This document shows, in pieces, positions 46,710 through 58,400 of a stretch of DNA of 64,000 nt. Each line of letters begins with the position of its first letter. Positions within the stretch are counted from its first letter, which is position 1. The position numbers were made by a program, and so were the translations under genes. The DNA lies in assembly GCA_031761405.1 (NCBI GenBank), contig JASEVX010000003.1, positions 66,620,150-66,684,149 of the forward strand, given 5' to 3'. The stretch comes from Serripes groenlandicus. Taxonomy: Eukaryota; Mollusca; Bivalvia; Cardiida; Cardiidae. The notes beneath the pieces are model-generated. The model was not told the DNA's origin, searched no databases, and saw only the letters and a list, made by a program, of their open reading frames with translations.

Positions 46710-47480
46710 CAACTGTTTAGCTCACATGAGCACTTAATAGCCCTGGTATGGTGAGCTTTGAAGATCGATGAATGACAACGGGATGTCGTCTGTCGTCCTT
46801 CAGTCAATATATTTCTGTAAATGCTACCTTTTCCTAAATTACTTGGTCATATCTGACCAAACTGAGCCGGAATGTTCCTTATTTATAGCCCTTTTCAGAA
46901 TTGGTATACAACGTAAATAAAAAGTAAGACTCTGGTTACAATTTTAACGGAAAGGACCTTATTAATATATCCAAATGGCATATCCTCCTGAAACACTAGG
47001 AAAATGTGACCTAATTTCGGAAGCATGTTCATTTGGTGATGCCTATAGAATTATATTCTTTCTGAACCGCATGGCAAAAATACCTTTTCTGCAATTTTAA
47101 TTAATTTCGTGGAAATATCTGGTTGTCATGTCAACATAAAGGAAACAAATTAAATAACTTAAACTGGTTGGTCAATTTAGACTAAACTCCGCAAGAATGT
47201 TCCTTGGGAGACGCCCTTTCCTAGTTGCTACATAATCATATTCTACGTACAACTCTGGTTGTCATGAAAACGCAACTGACACACTTTGAACCTCTACCAG
47301 GATTGTTTAATTCATTATTCTCTGTTGAAATGGAATCGTTTTACTTATATGTCTATTTACAGCAACCTCTTATGTCCGGAACAGTACTTGTGTGTTGCCG
47401 AACATTACATATGTAGCATCACCTAGTAACACTCTATAACTGTTGTTCAAAGTATAATGTGTATGTGTACATAATTTATG
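46710..47480. repeat. Dispersed repeat, 'tttagctcacatgagca' type
   Basis: It opens with gtttagctcacatgagcact and gatgtcgtctgtcgtccttc. It then has three or so degenerate ~200-base units sharing aaactgagccggaatgttcc, tatcctcctgaaacactagg and ggttgtcatgtcaacataaa. This has the character of a common mollusc repeat with no gene. Confidence 0.6.
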
Positions 47481-47579
47481 TTGCTAAAGGCCAAAAGTAC
47501 AAGCCTTGGTCACACCATAAATACATAACTTTACTGCATTCGGTAAACATACGACTTGCCAAGAAAAGTCCTTCTTATT

Positions 47580-47900
47580 GTCCCCCGCTTTAGCGAAAGC
47601 GTGGGGACTATTATTTCTCATTCGTCAGTCAGTCAGTCCGTCCGTCAGTCCGTCCGTCAGTCCGTCAGTCCGTCACAAAAACTTTAACCTTGGTCATAAC
47701 TTCTGAACCGTAATAGGTACTGCTTTCATATTTCACATGTGTATTCCTTGTGACAACCCCTTTCCATCAATACCAATTTTTTTGACCTTGTGACCTTGAC
47801 CCTGGCGGGGGACCAGAATTCACTGAATTTGCTTGTTATTTCTACATTGGAATTTTGTCAGAAAAGATGAGCGATAGTGGACCATCATGGTCCTCTTGTG
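47580..47900. repeat. Dispersed repeat with GTCA/GTCC microsatellite
   Basis: tcccccgctttagcgaaagc and gtggggactattatttctca are followed by a (gtca/gtcc)n tract at 47,622-47,676, then cataacttctgaaccgtaat and gaccttgaccctggcggggg. This block is a recognisable bivalve dispersed repeat type. Confidence 0.75.
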
Positions 47901-48454
47901 TTTCAAAACGTTACGTCTCGGACATTCATTCAGTAATTATAAAAACTCATGTTTATGGTATACCACGCTGTTTTACGTTTCATATTCATTAATATGTTGA
48001 TTACAGATCCGATTTTTGTTTGTGTCTGGACACAAGTTGTTTGTACGGCCAAATTTCGGAACCATATAATATAATGGCACACACTTAAGCATCAAAAACA
48101 TTGAATAAAGTATTTACAGGTATACATGAAAGTTCTTTGACATAATTAAATAAATTTGCAGGAACACGCTGCGCCTTGATGGACATAGACTCTGCCATTT
48201 TATACAATGAGAGCCTGTTTGTGAAATATACACCTACATAACCAAAGCCATTAACTGTTTCAAGTAAATTGCCATTATAATACCATTGTTTGCGTTTTGA
48301 CAGATGGCCTCCCTTTTTAAAGATCTTTTTTTGTGTTGTTCTTTCAGTATTAACTGTAGATTAAATTTAAAATAGAAGCTATATCATCCGCAAACATTAG
48401 TAAATAAATCTCTACAATATCAGGGTATATTTGTATGTCTCTAATTCCATTGTC

Positions 48455-49715
48455 CTGGATGTGTAGGCCCGAAAGTCGGCTATCTGGATCTGTTTGCGTG
48501 GAGGTGTAGGCCCGAAGGCCGGCTGTCTTGATTAGTTTGCGTGAAGGTGTAGGCCCGAAAGTCGGCTGTCTGGATCAGTCTTCAGGAGGGGTTGGTCCGA
48601 AGATCGACAGTCTGGATCAGTTAGCGTGGAGGTGTAGGCCCGAAGGTCGACGGTCTGGATCAGTCTCCATTGAGGGGTTGGACCGAAGGTCGGCTGTCTG
48701 GATCCGTCTCCATGGAGGTGTAGACCCGAAGGTCGGCTGTCTGGATCAGTCTCGAGGAGGGGTTGGCCCGAAGGTCGGCTGTCTGGATCAGTTTGTGTGG
48801 AGGTGTATGCCCGAATGTCGGCTGTCTGGATCAGTCTCCATGGGGGGGGGGGGGGGGTTGGCCCGAAGATCGGCTGTCTGGATCAGTCTCCATGGAGGTG
48901 TAGACCCGAAGGTCGGCTGTCTGGATCAGTCTCCAGGAGGGGTTGGCCCGAAGGTCGGCTGTCTGGATCAGTTTGCGTGGAGGTGTAGGCCCGAAGGTCG
49001 GCTGTCTGAATCAGTCTCCAGGAGGGGTTGGCCCGAAGGTCGGCTGTCTGGATCAGTTTGCGTGGAGGTGTATGCCTGAAGGTCGGCTGTCTGGATCAGT
49101 CTCCATGGGGGGTTGGCTCGAAGGTCGGCTGTCTGGATCAGTCTCCATGGAGGTGTAGGCCCGAAGGTCGGCTGTCTGGATCAGTTAGCGTGGAGGTGTA
49201 GGCCCGAAAGACGGCTGTCTGGATCAGTCTCCATGAAGATATAGGCCCGAAAATAGGCTGTCTGGATCAGTCTGCGTGGATGTGTAGGCCCGAAGGTCTG
49301 GATCAGTCTCCGTGGAGGTGTAGGCCCGAATATCTGGATCAGTCTTCTTGGAGGTTTAGGCCCGAAGATTGGCTGTCTGGATCAGTTTGCGTAGATGTGT
49401 TGGCCCGAAGGTCTGGATCAGTCTCCCTGGAGGTATAGGCCCGAAGATATGGATCAGTCTTCGTGGAAGTGTAGGCCCGAAGGTTGGCTGTCTGGATCAA
49501 TTTGCGTGGAGATGTAGGCCCGACAGTCTGGATCAGTCTCCGTGTAGGTGTAGACCCGAAGATCTGGATCAGTCTCGGTTGAGGTGTAGGCCCGAACGTC
49601 GACTGTCTGGATCAGTTTGAGTGGATGTGTAGGCCCGAAGATCTTGATCAGTATGCGTAGAGGTGTAGGCCCGAATACCTGGATCAGTCTGCGTGATGGT
49701 GTAGGCCTGAAGGTC
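48455..49715. repeat. Minisatellite, 43-bp unit, about 30 units
   Basis: The consensus unit is ggaggtgtaggcccgaaggt, cggctgtctggatcagtctc, cat. A variant lacks cggctgt (36 bases), and a ggaggggttggcccgaag variant alternates with the main form between 48,580 and 49,120, suggesting a two-unit higher-order period. A 16-base G run lies at about 48,842. A 183-codon open frame across the array is produced by the periodicity and is not a gene. The repeat is present at 27,655-27,710 in only about 1.5 units. Confidence 0.95.
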
Positions 49716-50105
49716 AGCTGTTGTACTTTCGTGTGACGCAGACCAAATTACTTTACTTGCAATTTGATTATTTGGTTTAAACTGGATGCATTGAGAGAGA
49801 AAGTACATAGACCAAGATTAGAACGCTCTTTTAAAAATGTCTTCACCGATGATAATTGTATCACCTGTCAATATATATAGGTTAACCTCTCCCGAGCAAC
49901 ATTGGGCTGGTGTAAATTATTACAGCTGCTATAGAGAGGTGTGATATGGTTGCATGTTTCTATTGATTAAGTATTGTCATTTCCTCCATGCACACGGAAT
50001 TTGGGTGCGTCTAAAGCGAACAATTATATAAACAATATGGGAAAATAGGGAATTGCTTTATGGTAAGCAATTACTTCTTTACCCAACTACGATTCCAAAC
50101 TACGA
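49690..50105. repeat. Paralogue of 27,690-28,110
   Basis: This flanks the right end of the minisatellite and matches the 27.7-28.1 kb segment over about 400 bases (ggtcagctgttgt, tttggtttaaactggatgca, acagctgctatagagaggtg, gaacaattatataaacaata). After 50,105 this copy continues into a MITE, while the other continues into the 2-kb repeat. Confidence 0.85.
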
Positions 50106-50112
50106 TTCAATA

Positions 50113-50235
50113 TCTTAACCCTTTCCAACATGTAGCCGTGTCACGATGTCTCTGCAGTAGAGGACTTTTGGAAAGATTGTGGCAAAACGAGAATTTGTTC
50201 ATGATGGAGAAAGTTATCCTTTTGCAACAAAATAC
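50113..50235. mobile_element. Palindromic MITE copy
   Basis: It starts cttaaccctttccaacatgt, with gatgtctctgcagtagagga, cttttggaaagattgtggca and a hairpin aacgagaatttgttcatgat...ttatccttttgcaaca. The 5' ttaaccctttcc is the clearest family terminus in the window. Confidence 0.65.
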
Positions 50236-50339
50236 AAAAGACAACAACGCATTCTGAGGTTTTAATGGTGAAATCGATAAGAATTATTATTTGTTATTGT
50301 GACCAGAAGCTTCTTTATCCGGAAGTACGAGGATATTGT

Positions 50340-53042
50340 AATGACACGGAAATATTAGACAGTTTACTTGGAGTAACTATACACCTTAATAACAAGGAAG
50401 GTTAGATTACTTTTTAATGTCAAATAACCTTTAACCATTTTTAAGAAATTTCGATATAGATGTAAGTTATAAATAAGACCATTCAATAATTATGCTTGAT
50501 CTACACTTTTCAACAATTAAGCACGGAAAAAAAATTTGGAAGTTCAATAATTCACTTTTAAATGACATTGATTATGTAAATGAAGTAAACAAAAAAGTTG
50601 ATGATGTTATACTGCAGTATTGTTTACCTGTATATAATACTGATAATGTTTTATCCATGGATAGATCGCATCTACAATTTGTCATAAATGATCAACTACT
50701 TTTTGGAAACATTGTTGATGGAAATCCGTGGAGACACAATTTCATATGCAAGTTTTAAGATAAAAGAAAGAAATAATCGTGAAAACAAACTTTCATCTGA
50801 AATATTAATTTTAGAAACAAATTTAAATGAATTGAATAAATAAAGATTATTATTGTTACAAACAGAACTCACCGACATACGGAAAAATAGACTAAATGGT
50901 TGTTTTGTGAGATCAAGATCAAATTGGATTGATAATGGTGAAAAGGTTACAAATTATTTTTGCAACTTGGAAAGGCAACACTTTTCTTCCAAGGCTATTC
51001 CATTTATTGAAAAAGAAGACGGCGCACACATGACATATTACATGAAACTAAGGTATATTATGGAAAACTATACAATGGACAAAATATAATAGATGACTTC
51101 GATTTAGAAGCAGACCTACTAAATTGTAATATAAATAAATTAAACGATAATCAAAGAACCAGTTTAGTAGGTCTTTTAAATTATCATGAGGTTGCATACA
51201 CCTTGAAAAATATGAAAAAACGACAAAAGTCCGGGTTGTGATGGGTTTTCGTCGAATTTTTATAAAGTATTTTGGAATAAAATATGTAATTTTGTCGTAA
51301 GAGCACTTAATTATGCGTTCATATCAAATTCCTTTTCCAAAAACACTAAACTAGAAACTATAACATGTATTCCGAAAGAAAACAAGCCGAAACAATTCCT
51401 AAAAAATTGGAGGCCTATCACTTTATTAAATGTTTTATATAAATTAGCTTCGGGGACTATAGCTAATAGACTCAAAAATGTTTTAAGTCATTTAGTATCA
51501 AACGAACAAACGGGTTTTATCAAGGATATATTTATAGGCGAAAATAAACGGCTAGTGTATGACATTATGCAATATTGTGAAGAAAACCATGTTCCTGGAT
51601 TGTTAATGCTTATTCTTTTTGAAATAGCGTTCGATTCTTTGTCTTTTAAATTTATTGACAAAACTTTGGCATTTTTTAAATTTGGTGAAATGTTTAAAAA
51701 ATGGATTAGACTATTTTTATATAATACTGAAGTTTGCGTGCAATTAAATGGGTTTTTATCAGAAATCTTCACTGTCAAAAGGGGTCGTAGACAGGGAGAC
51801 TCAATTTCAGCTTATATTTTCATTCTTTGTAATGAAACTTTAAACATTAAAATAAGAAACAGTAAAATTATTTCAGGAATAAAAATTAAGGACGAAGAAT
51901 ACATTATTTCACAATTTGCAGATGACACAACTCTCCTTTTAAACGGTTCGGAAAATATATTCTAAAAGATATATTAGACGAAAAGGGCAACTTTATAAGT
52001 TTAACATTTATAGAAAATAGTATTGGTAAGAAATAAACTTTTTATCTTTCTATGGACTTAGAAATACAGTTAACGTTTTCATTACAAAGACAAACTTTTA
52101 AAAACAGATAATTCACTTTCTGGATATCACAACCCTTCCATTAACTGCTATTTAAATCCAATTTTAACTAAAAAATACACTAATAAATATGTCTATAATA
52201 CATTAATACATAATCAAGAAGTACCTACCAGTCAGATTAAATGGACTTCTCTGTATCCAAATTCCAACATTGATTGGAAAATAAGATATGGTAATATATT
52301 TAGATGTACAAAAGACACTTATATTCAATGGTTTCAAACAAGAATAGTTCATAGAATAATAGCGACAAATTCTCTCTTATTTAAAATGAAATTAGTCGAA
52401 ACAAATTGGTGTTCTTTTCGTGAATCAAACGAAGAAACTCTAATACATCTGTTCTATGAATGCGAAAAGGTAAAACCTTTACTACAAATGATTTTACATA
52501 AGATTAGGGAACTAGATCAAACTATACAAATAACAAGCTCAGACATACTCTTAGGGTTTTGTAAAAACAACTTTAAACTGGACATCTTATTTTTAGAAAT
52601 AAAACGTTATATATACTCGTGTAAAACAAAACTAATTACACCTTCAAATAATGGCCTAACAAATCGACTACGTTTAGCCTCGAACATTTACAATTCCACA
52701 AGACAAGCCGAATCAGATAAAGAAAGCTAGACAATTGTAAATTATATGTTACAAAACCACTCTTAACTTCTGATATAGACTTATATTCGTATTATAAACA
52801 GAAAAATGCATGTTTTTATTTTGTTTGTTTGTTTGTTTGTTTGTTTTTCTGTTATCTTTTAAAGCTTCCTTTTCCCATCATAAAAATGTATAGCTTTATT
52901 AACACGTGTAAAACTTAAAAACCTTCTATTAACCTAATATTCTAACATAGATCTACTAAAACAAATTTAATGTAAGGTATAGGGAGAATGGCCACGACCT
53001 TCACATATCTATGCACGTGGCGAATAAAGTTATATATTTTAA
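50340..53042 (+). pseudogene. Tx1/L1-like non-LTR retrotransposon relic
   Basis: Changing plus-strand frames follow the order of a Tx1/L1-type ORF2. An endonuclease end comes first (RLDYFLMSNNL, then K*DHSII, the SDH motif broken by a stop, about 50,405-50,490). Next are IWKFNNSLLND, RNRLNGCFVRSRSNWIDNGE, KSPGxDG-like (50,890-51,250), LKNWRPITLLN (about 51,400), GFIKDIFIGENKRLVYDIMQ, LLMLILFEIAFDS (motif A, with the usual D-F-E-K-A altered), GRRQGDSISAYIFILCNE, FADDTTLLL (about 51,920) and ETLIHLFYECEKVKP (about 52,435). The 3' part has a (tttg)n tract at 52,820-52,846 and ends gaataaagttatatatttta then an A-rich tail. There is no ORF1 and the 5' end is truncated. Confidence 0.75.
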
Positions 53043-53514
53043 AAAAACAAAAAGGATATTTTAATAACGTGCATCTTCCAAGAAGTCGGGCTCCAAAAGT
53101 ATAAAAGTGTTACCTGTGCTCTGAATAACATGTGAAGGTCGATTTTTTTGTAACGTGTAAGTGTTCAAACTTCATTTAACAACAACAAAAACTATTTTAT
53201 TTTGTTGTTATAGGTTTGTCTAATGCAAAGTACAAGCCGTTTTTCCAAATAGTTCATCCAGCCAACAATAGAGAGAGTCTGCCAAGTTTATTCATATAAT
53301 GTGTTACGGTATGTTAATTGTATTTCGTAGTTCATTTTGCAAATAAAGTTATTGTATGCTTACATGAATTCTCTAATGATATGTTTCTATTTCTTCTTCT
53401 TTTGTGACAAATCAATAATTTAGTCCTTGCTCCGAAACAGATTTTGATGTCTTAATTTTAGAAACAGGGAAATTCAACTTAATATCATAGTTATAAATCA
53501 AATATGTGGGTACC

Positions 53515-53730
53515 GAGCCCTGATAGCTCAATCGGTAGCGACGCGGTCTGTCAGCCAAGAGGTTGTGAGTTCGAACCACAGCTCGATCGGCAAGTAGCAA
53601 GTTGCTTAGAAAGCCATTTATGTTGAGAACATGTGAGAAAAAGTTGGGGTGCATATGGGTAAATGAACTGGCTAGCCTGATATGACTGAAAAGTTGTTGA
53701 AAACGGCGTCAAACACCAATAACTCAATCA
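53515..53730 (+). mobile_element. tRNA-derived SINE
   Basis: The head gagccctgatagctcaatcg, gtagcgacgcggtctgtcag, ...gtgagttcgaaccacagctc carries an A box (TAGCTCAATCGG) and a B box (GAGTTCGAACC) at tRNA-like spacing. The body has aagtagcaagttgcttagaa and aactggctagcctgatatga. The 3' end has ggcgtcaaacaccaataact and caatca. The 3' end is shared with 6,106-6,172. This is an element, not a functional tRNA gene, because the head continues into a conserved body and its stems are imperfect. Confidence 0.75.
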
Positions 53731-53869
53731 TACCATATGTTGGTTTTATTCCAATGTATATTCAAAACAGAAGCAGTCTCTAAAAATATCTGGTCTATAT
53801 GTTAATATTGACACAAAGAGAACCATGATTGTCTTTTATCGCTAACCTCATTTAAAAGAATTTAAAAAC

Positions 53870-54497
53870 AAAAGAGCCCCCTGTTTTACAACAAATCAGA
53901 ATAATTTGAACAATATTGGCAGAGGGTCACCCCCTTTATTCAAATCCTGCATACACTTTTGGCCAAGCACATTTTTTGAATTTTGACTATTTATTCCAAT
54001 CAGGAAAGCATGTTCCCGCCCCCTGGTGATCATGATTTTTAAAGCGACTGAACTCCAGATACCCAACTGTCGAAAAAAAAAATCCAATTTTAAGAAAATA
54101 AGTGTTATTTTTGTATTTGGGGCATTAAAATATGATAACTGACATATTACATACCCCTATAACCGGTGAGATTTTCTTGTTTTCGATACTTTTTCCATCG
54201 CAAATTCTACCCTGTCAGTAACGGGGTAAGTTTATAAATAGCTTTCGATGCTAACATTTAGGGCGAATTCGATTTTATTTTTTTTTCGTGCCATCTGGAT
54301 TTCAGTCGCTTTAAACGGATCGTACACAGTTGAACGATATTGGTAAAAGGTTACCAAAGGAACTTTTGTGCTTATTTATGTTCAACTCGGGTCGATACTT
54401 TTGTACAAAAAGATTTCAAAGTATTTACTATAATCCATATAATGAAAGCGAGCCGAGTCAATGCAGTCTGCACTTACGGTTTCATATAGGGTGGTTA
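53870..54497. repeat. Dispersed repeat split by a MITE
   Basis: aaaagagccccctgttttac, ggcagagggtcacccccttt and gccccctggtgatcatgatt are the same broad repeat type as the 166-bp array at 2,050. It is interrupted at about 54,037-54,315 and resumes with acggatcgtacacagttgaa and ggttaccaaaggaacttttg. The right part ends at the LINE insertion point. Confidence 0.6.
54037..54315. mobile_element. MITE with 21-bp terminal inverted repeats
   Basis: The left end taaagcgactgaactccaga is the reverse complement of the right end tctggatttcagtcgcttta except for one base. The 275-base interior is AT-rich and noncoding. It splits a dispersed repeat, and TTTAAA-like sequence at both ends may contain the target duplication. 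Confidence 0.75.
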
Positions 54498-54510
54498 TCA
54501 ACCGACTTAC

Positions 54511-55410
54511 ATGAATCTGTCCCAGGCTTCACCTGTACTAACCCAGCAGCATTATGGTAACACGGATTTATCTACGATACTGATGAGATTTGATGAAATG
54601 GACAATAAACTGACAAACATCACTAATGTACAATATAAAATTCAGACGTCCGTTGGTGCAATTACAAAGCGGCTGGATAGTATGGACCTTAAAATATGTG
54701 ATATTGAGAAAAGTCAGGCATTCATAAGTGAGCAGTACGATACTTTATCGTCGTGCACCGATATTAATAAGAAAAGTGTCCAGAAGGTATCGGGTGAAAT
54801 CAAAACAGTCATGAAGGATACTGATTATCTACTCGAAGAAGTCATCGATTTGAAATGCCGTTCCATGCGAGACAACTTATTGTTCTTTGGAATAACAGAA
54901 AATCAAGAGTTCAGTTGTTCATCTACCCAACCCAACCCTGCCCTGTCTTTAAACAGTACACCTAGTATACAAGACTCCGGTTCAACACAACAACCTATAG
55001 ACCAACGAACAGCCCAACACGTGCCATACCGAGAGGACTGTGAAGCACAGGTATTCAATTTTTGTAAACATGTGCTTCATATCCAGAATCCAGAAGAAAG
55101 CATTGGTATCGACCGGGCTCATCGTATTGGCAAATTCAATAATATGAAAACGCGACCAATTGTGGCCAAGTTTAGAGACACTAAATCAAAATTAATAGTG
55201 CAAAATGCTATTAGAAATGTTAATCTTAAAAACTCTAAGTTCAACGCCACAGAACAGTATCCTATCGAAGTGTTGGATAGACGCAAGTCTCTTCTGCCTT
55301 TAATGCACAGAGCCCGTAATGAAGGTAAAAGGGCAGTACTTGTGAGAGACAAGCTGTATATTGATAACAAATTGTACACACCAGGTACCGCTGCATCTGT
55401 ATCTAGCTAG
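54511..55410 (+). CDS. LINE ORF1, L1ORF1p-like RNA-binding protein (299 aa)
   Basis: This is the nucleic-acid-binding and chaperone partner of LINE ribonucleoprotein. Residues about 20-110 are heptad-rich (TILMRFDEMDNKLTNI, ITKRLDSMDLKICDIEKS), predicting a coiled coil for oligomerisation. CRSMRDNLLFFGITE at about 116 matches the end of the coiled coil and the first RRM strand of L1ORF1p-type (Transposase_22) proteins. A Ser/Thr/Pro-rich insert follows (about 133-172). IGIDRAHRIGK (about 198) and TRPIVAKFRDTKSKLIVQNA mark the RRM end and C-terminal domain, and the tail is basic. It ends at TAG 55,408-55,410, directly followed in frame by ORF2. The first in-frame upstream stop is at 54,487, so Met 54,511 is the only available start, and the native N-terminus may be shortened. 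Confidence 0.9.
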   Translation: MNLSQASPVLTQQHYGNTDLSTILMRFDEMDNKLTNITNVQYKIQTSVGAITKRLDSMDLKICDIEKSQAFISEQYDTLSSCTDINKKSVQKVSGEIKTVMKDTDYLLEEVIDLKCRSMRDNLLFFGITENQEFSCSSTQPNPALSLNSTPSIQDSGSTQQPIDQRTAQHVPYREDCEAQVFNFCKHVLHIQNPEESIGIDRAHRIGKFNNMKTRPIVAKFRDTKSKLIVQNAIRNVNLKNSKFNATEQYPIEVLDRRKSLLPLMHRARNEGKRAVLVRDKLYIDNKLYTPGTAASVSS

Positions 55411-58400
55411 GATGAAGGAGGAAAGTGTGATCTATCTGTTCTTTCATGGAATGTTGAAGGTTTAAAAAACTGCTTTGATGACCAAGATTTCATTAATTTT
55501 GTAACCAATTTTGATATATTATTCTTTTGTGAAACTTGGCAACGTAAAAAAGATGTTTTTGAAATTCCAGGTTATGAGTCTAAATCTATAGCACGGAAAT
55601 TAAAATTATCTACCAAATCGAGGCGAGGACACGGTGGTATTTGCCTCTTCTATAAAAGTCATCTGAAAAATGGAATTATTATTGAAGATATAGATGCGAA
55701 CGGTATCTTGTGGATAAAATTATGTAAAACGTTTTTCAATGTAAAGAATGATATATATATGTGTTTTGTGTATGTCCCTCCTCATACATCCAATTATTTT
55801 ACAATTCACGAAATAGGTTATTTTGAAGCCCTAGAAATGAACATTCGTAAGTACTTAAATTTAGGGGACTTATCAATTATTGGGGATTTAAATGCTAGAT
55901 GTGGCCTTAGAAATGATTTTTTGGATGAGGAAGAAGATTTACACAGATATGTGTATGTGTCTGATGAAGATTATGATATGTCAAATGTTCCAATTAGATT
56001 TTCAATGGATAAAATTGTAAACTCATCAGGTATTAAATTGTTAGATATTTGTTCTAGTTGTGACCTAAAAATAGTAAATGGTCGGTTAGGAGATGACGCG
56101 GGAATTGGATCATTCACGTTTATGTCCCATGTTGGTAACAGTTTGATAGATCATGTGTTGTGTAATACAGGATTATTGCCCTTAGTTAGTAACTTTATTG
56201 TACATGATTTTCAATCATTGTCATCACATGCTCCAATTCAAGTTGATTTTAATACAAACGCATGTTTTGCGAGTACCGAAGGTAATATGTTTTCATACGA
56301 TAAAATCACTTGGGACCAGAATAAGACTTGTGATTTTAAAGATTTAATTAATTCACAGCTCTTTGTACTGAATGACACTGTGAATAAAATCGTGTCGAGC
56401 AATGTTGATTTAAACTCAGGTATCTGTCAAATTACAGATTGTTTATACAATTCAGCATTTTCTCTCTTTGGTAAGACATATACTACTAATAATCACAATG
56501 CAGGCAAGGTAAAATTTAAAAGCCCGTGGTTCAATCAAGAATGCTATACCGCTCGCAAACAATGTAATGCAGCGAACAAAGTTTATCGTAAAAATAATAG
56601 TTTATACAATGGTGATGTACTGTTAGCCAGTAGACGCAATTATAGTCTTATTAAAAGAAGAGCACGTGCACAATATCGTTTGTCGGAAAGAAGTAAATTT
56701 ACTTATTTAGCTAAGCAGAATTCTAAATCATTTTGGGCTGAAATTAATAAAAGAAAAAAGAAGAAACATGTTAAATCTAACATAACAAATGATGAATATT
56801 TTGAATATTTTAGGGATATTTTTTCAAATGATGATATCTTTTCAAGCGTAAATATAGAGAGTGAATTACGTAATAAGGAGTATACTATTAATTCAGTTGA
56901 TCAATTAGATAGGGAGTTCACTGTTGAAGAAATTTTGAAAGCAATTAGTTCACTAAAACGTGGCAAAAGTGGTGGGGTCGATTTATTGATTCCAGACATG
57001 TTTATAGATTGTAAAGATATACTATCACCAGTTTTATGTAAATTATTTAATCATATGTATACAAACAATGTTTACCCTGAAGAATGGACTAAAGGGGTAA
57101 TTGTACCAGTGCCCAAAAAAGGCAATGTTGATGACATAAATAATTACAGAGGTATCACTCTTACAAGTATTTTTTCAAAGATATTCTCTAATGTACTTGA
57201 TACTAGACTGCGTATTTGGGCAGAAAGTAATAACAAATTAACGGATTATCAATTTGGTTTTCGCAAAAACAGAAGTACTGTTGATTGTGTTTTCATATTA
57301 AACTCTATAATAAATAGAGTTATAAACAGTGAAAAGCGGAAATTATATTGTGCTTTTATAGATTTTCGGAAAGCTTTTGACATGGTCTATCGAAATGGTA
57401 TTTGGTACGAATTAATTAAAAGTGGAGCTTCAACGAAAATTGTTAGAATGTTAAAAACCATTTACGAGAAAGTCAAGGCTTCTGTTAGAGCTAATGGGCT
57501 CACAAGTGAATATTTTGAAAGCTACATGGGTGTAAAACAAGGGGAACCACTCTCACCGCTTTTGTTTGTTATCTTTATAAATGACATGTATCAATATTTG
57601 TATACAGAGACAAATGACTACTTGAATATAGATGATATTAAGCTGTTTTTATTGCTTTTTGCTGATGACGCTGTTTTATTCTCTTACACTAAGGAAGGTC
57701 TTCAGACTTTGCTAGATAATTTAGAAAGATATTGCGATGAATCGGGAATGAAGGTAAACACAGAGAAAACAGTAGTAATGGTTTGCCAAAAAGGGCCACC
57801 TTGTAAAGAGATTGATTTGTCTTACAAAGGTCAACAATTACAATTAGTAAAACAGTTTAATTATTTAGGTGTTGCCTTGTCTTATAATGGAAAATATTAT
57901 AATACACAGAAGCGTTTGTCTGAACAAGCCAGGAAGGCTTTATTTTCACTTAATTCTCTGTTTGAACAAATATCCTTAAACGTAGCCGAAAAAGTAAATT
58001 TGTTTGATTCAATGATATTACCCATACTTATGTATGCAACAGAAGTTTGGGGATTTCATAAAGGAAATGAGGTCGAAAAGGTACATTTAAAATTTTTGAA
58101 ACAAATATTATCGGTAAGACAACAAACGTCAAATGCAACACTGTATGGTGAATTGGGACGCTATCCACTTGTTATTTTACGTAATATTTATATAATTAAA
58201 TATTGGAGCAAAATATGTAACTCTCCGGGAACTTTAATACATAGAATATATAACATGAAAGACGAAGATGGTAATTATATAAATGAGTTTAGAAAAAATG
58301 TGAATGATCTTTTGGATAAAAGTGGTTTGTCATATATGTTTAATTTAAGTAGTATATCTGGCACAGAAATGAATTATATTATACAAAGAATTAAAGATTT

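Noticed and set aside
48528..49158. Long open frames (183 and 72 codons) with GGVGPKVGCLDQS-type repeats
   Set aside because: They arise because the 43-bp and 36-bp minisatellite units rarely contain stops. Several frames and both strands show the same effect, and there is no start or splice context.
53515..53590. tRNA gene
   Set aside because: A and B boxes are present, but stem pairing is imperfect and the sequence continues into a SINE body whose 3' end recurs at 6,106.
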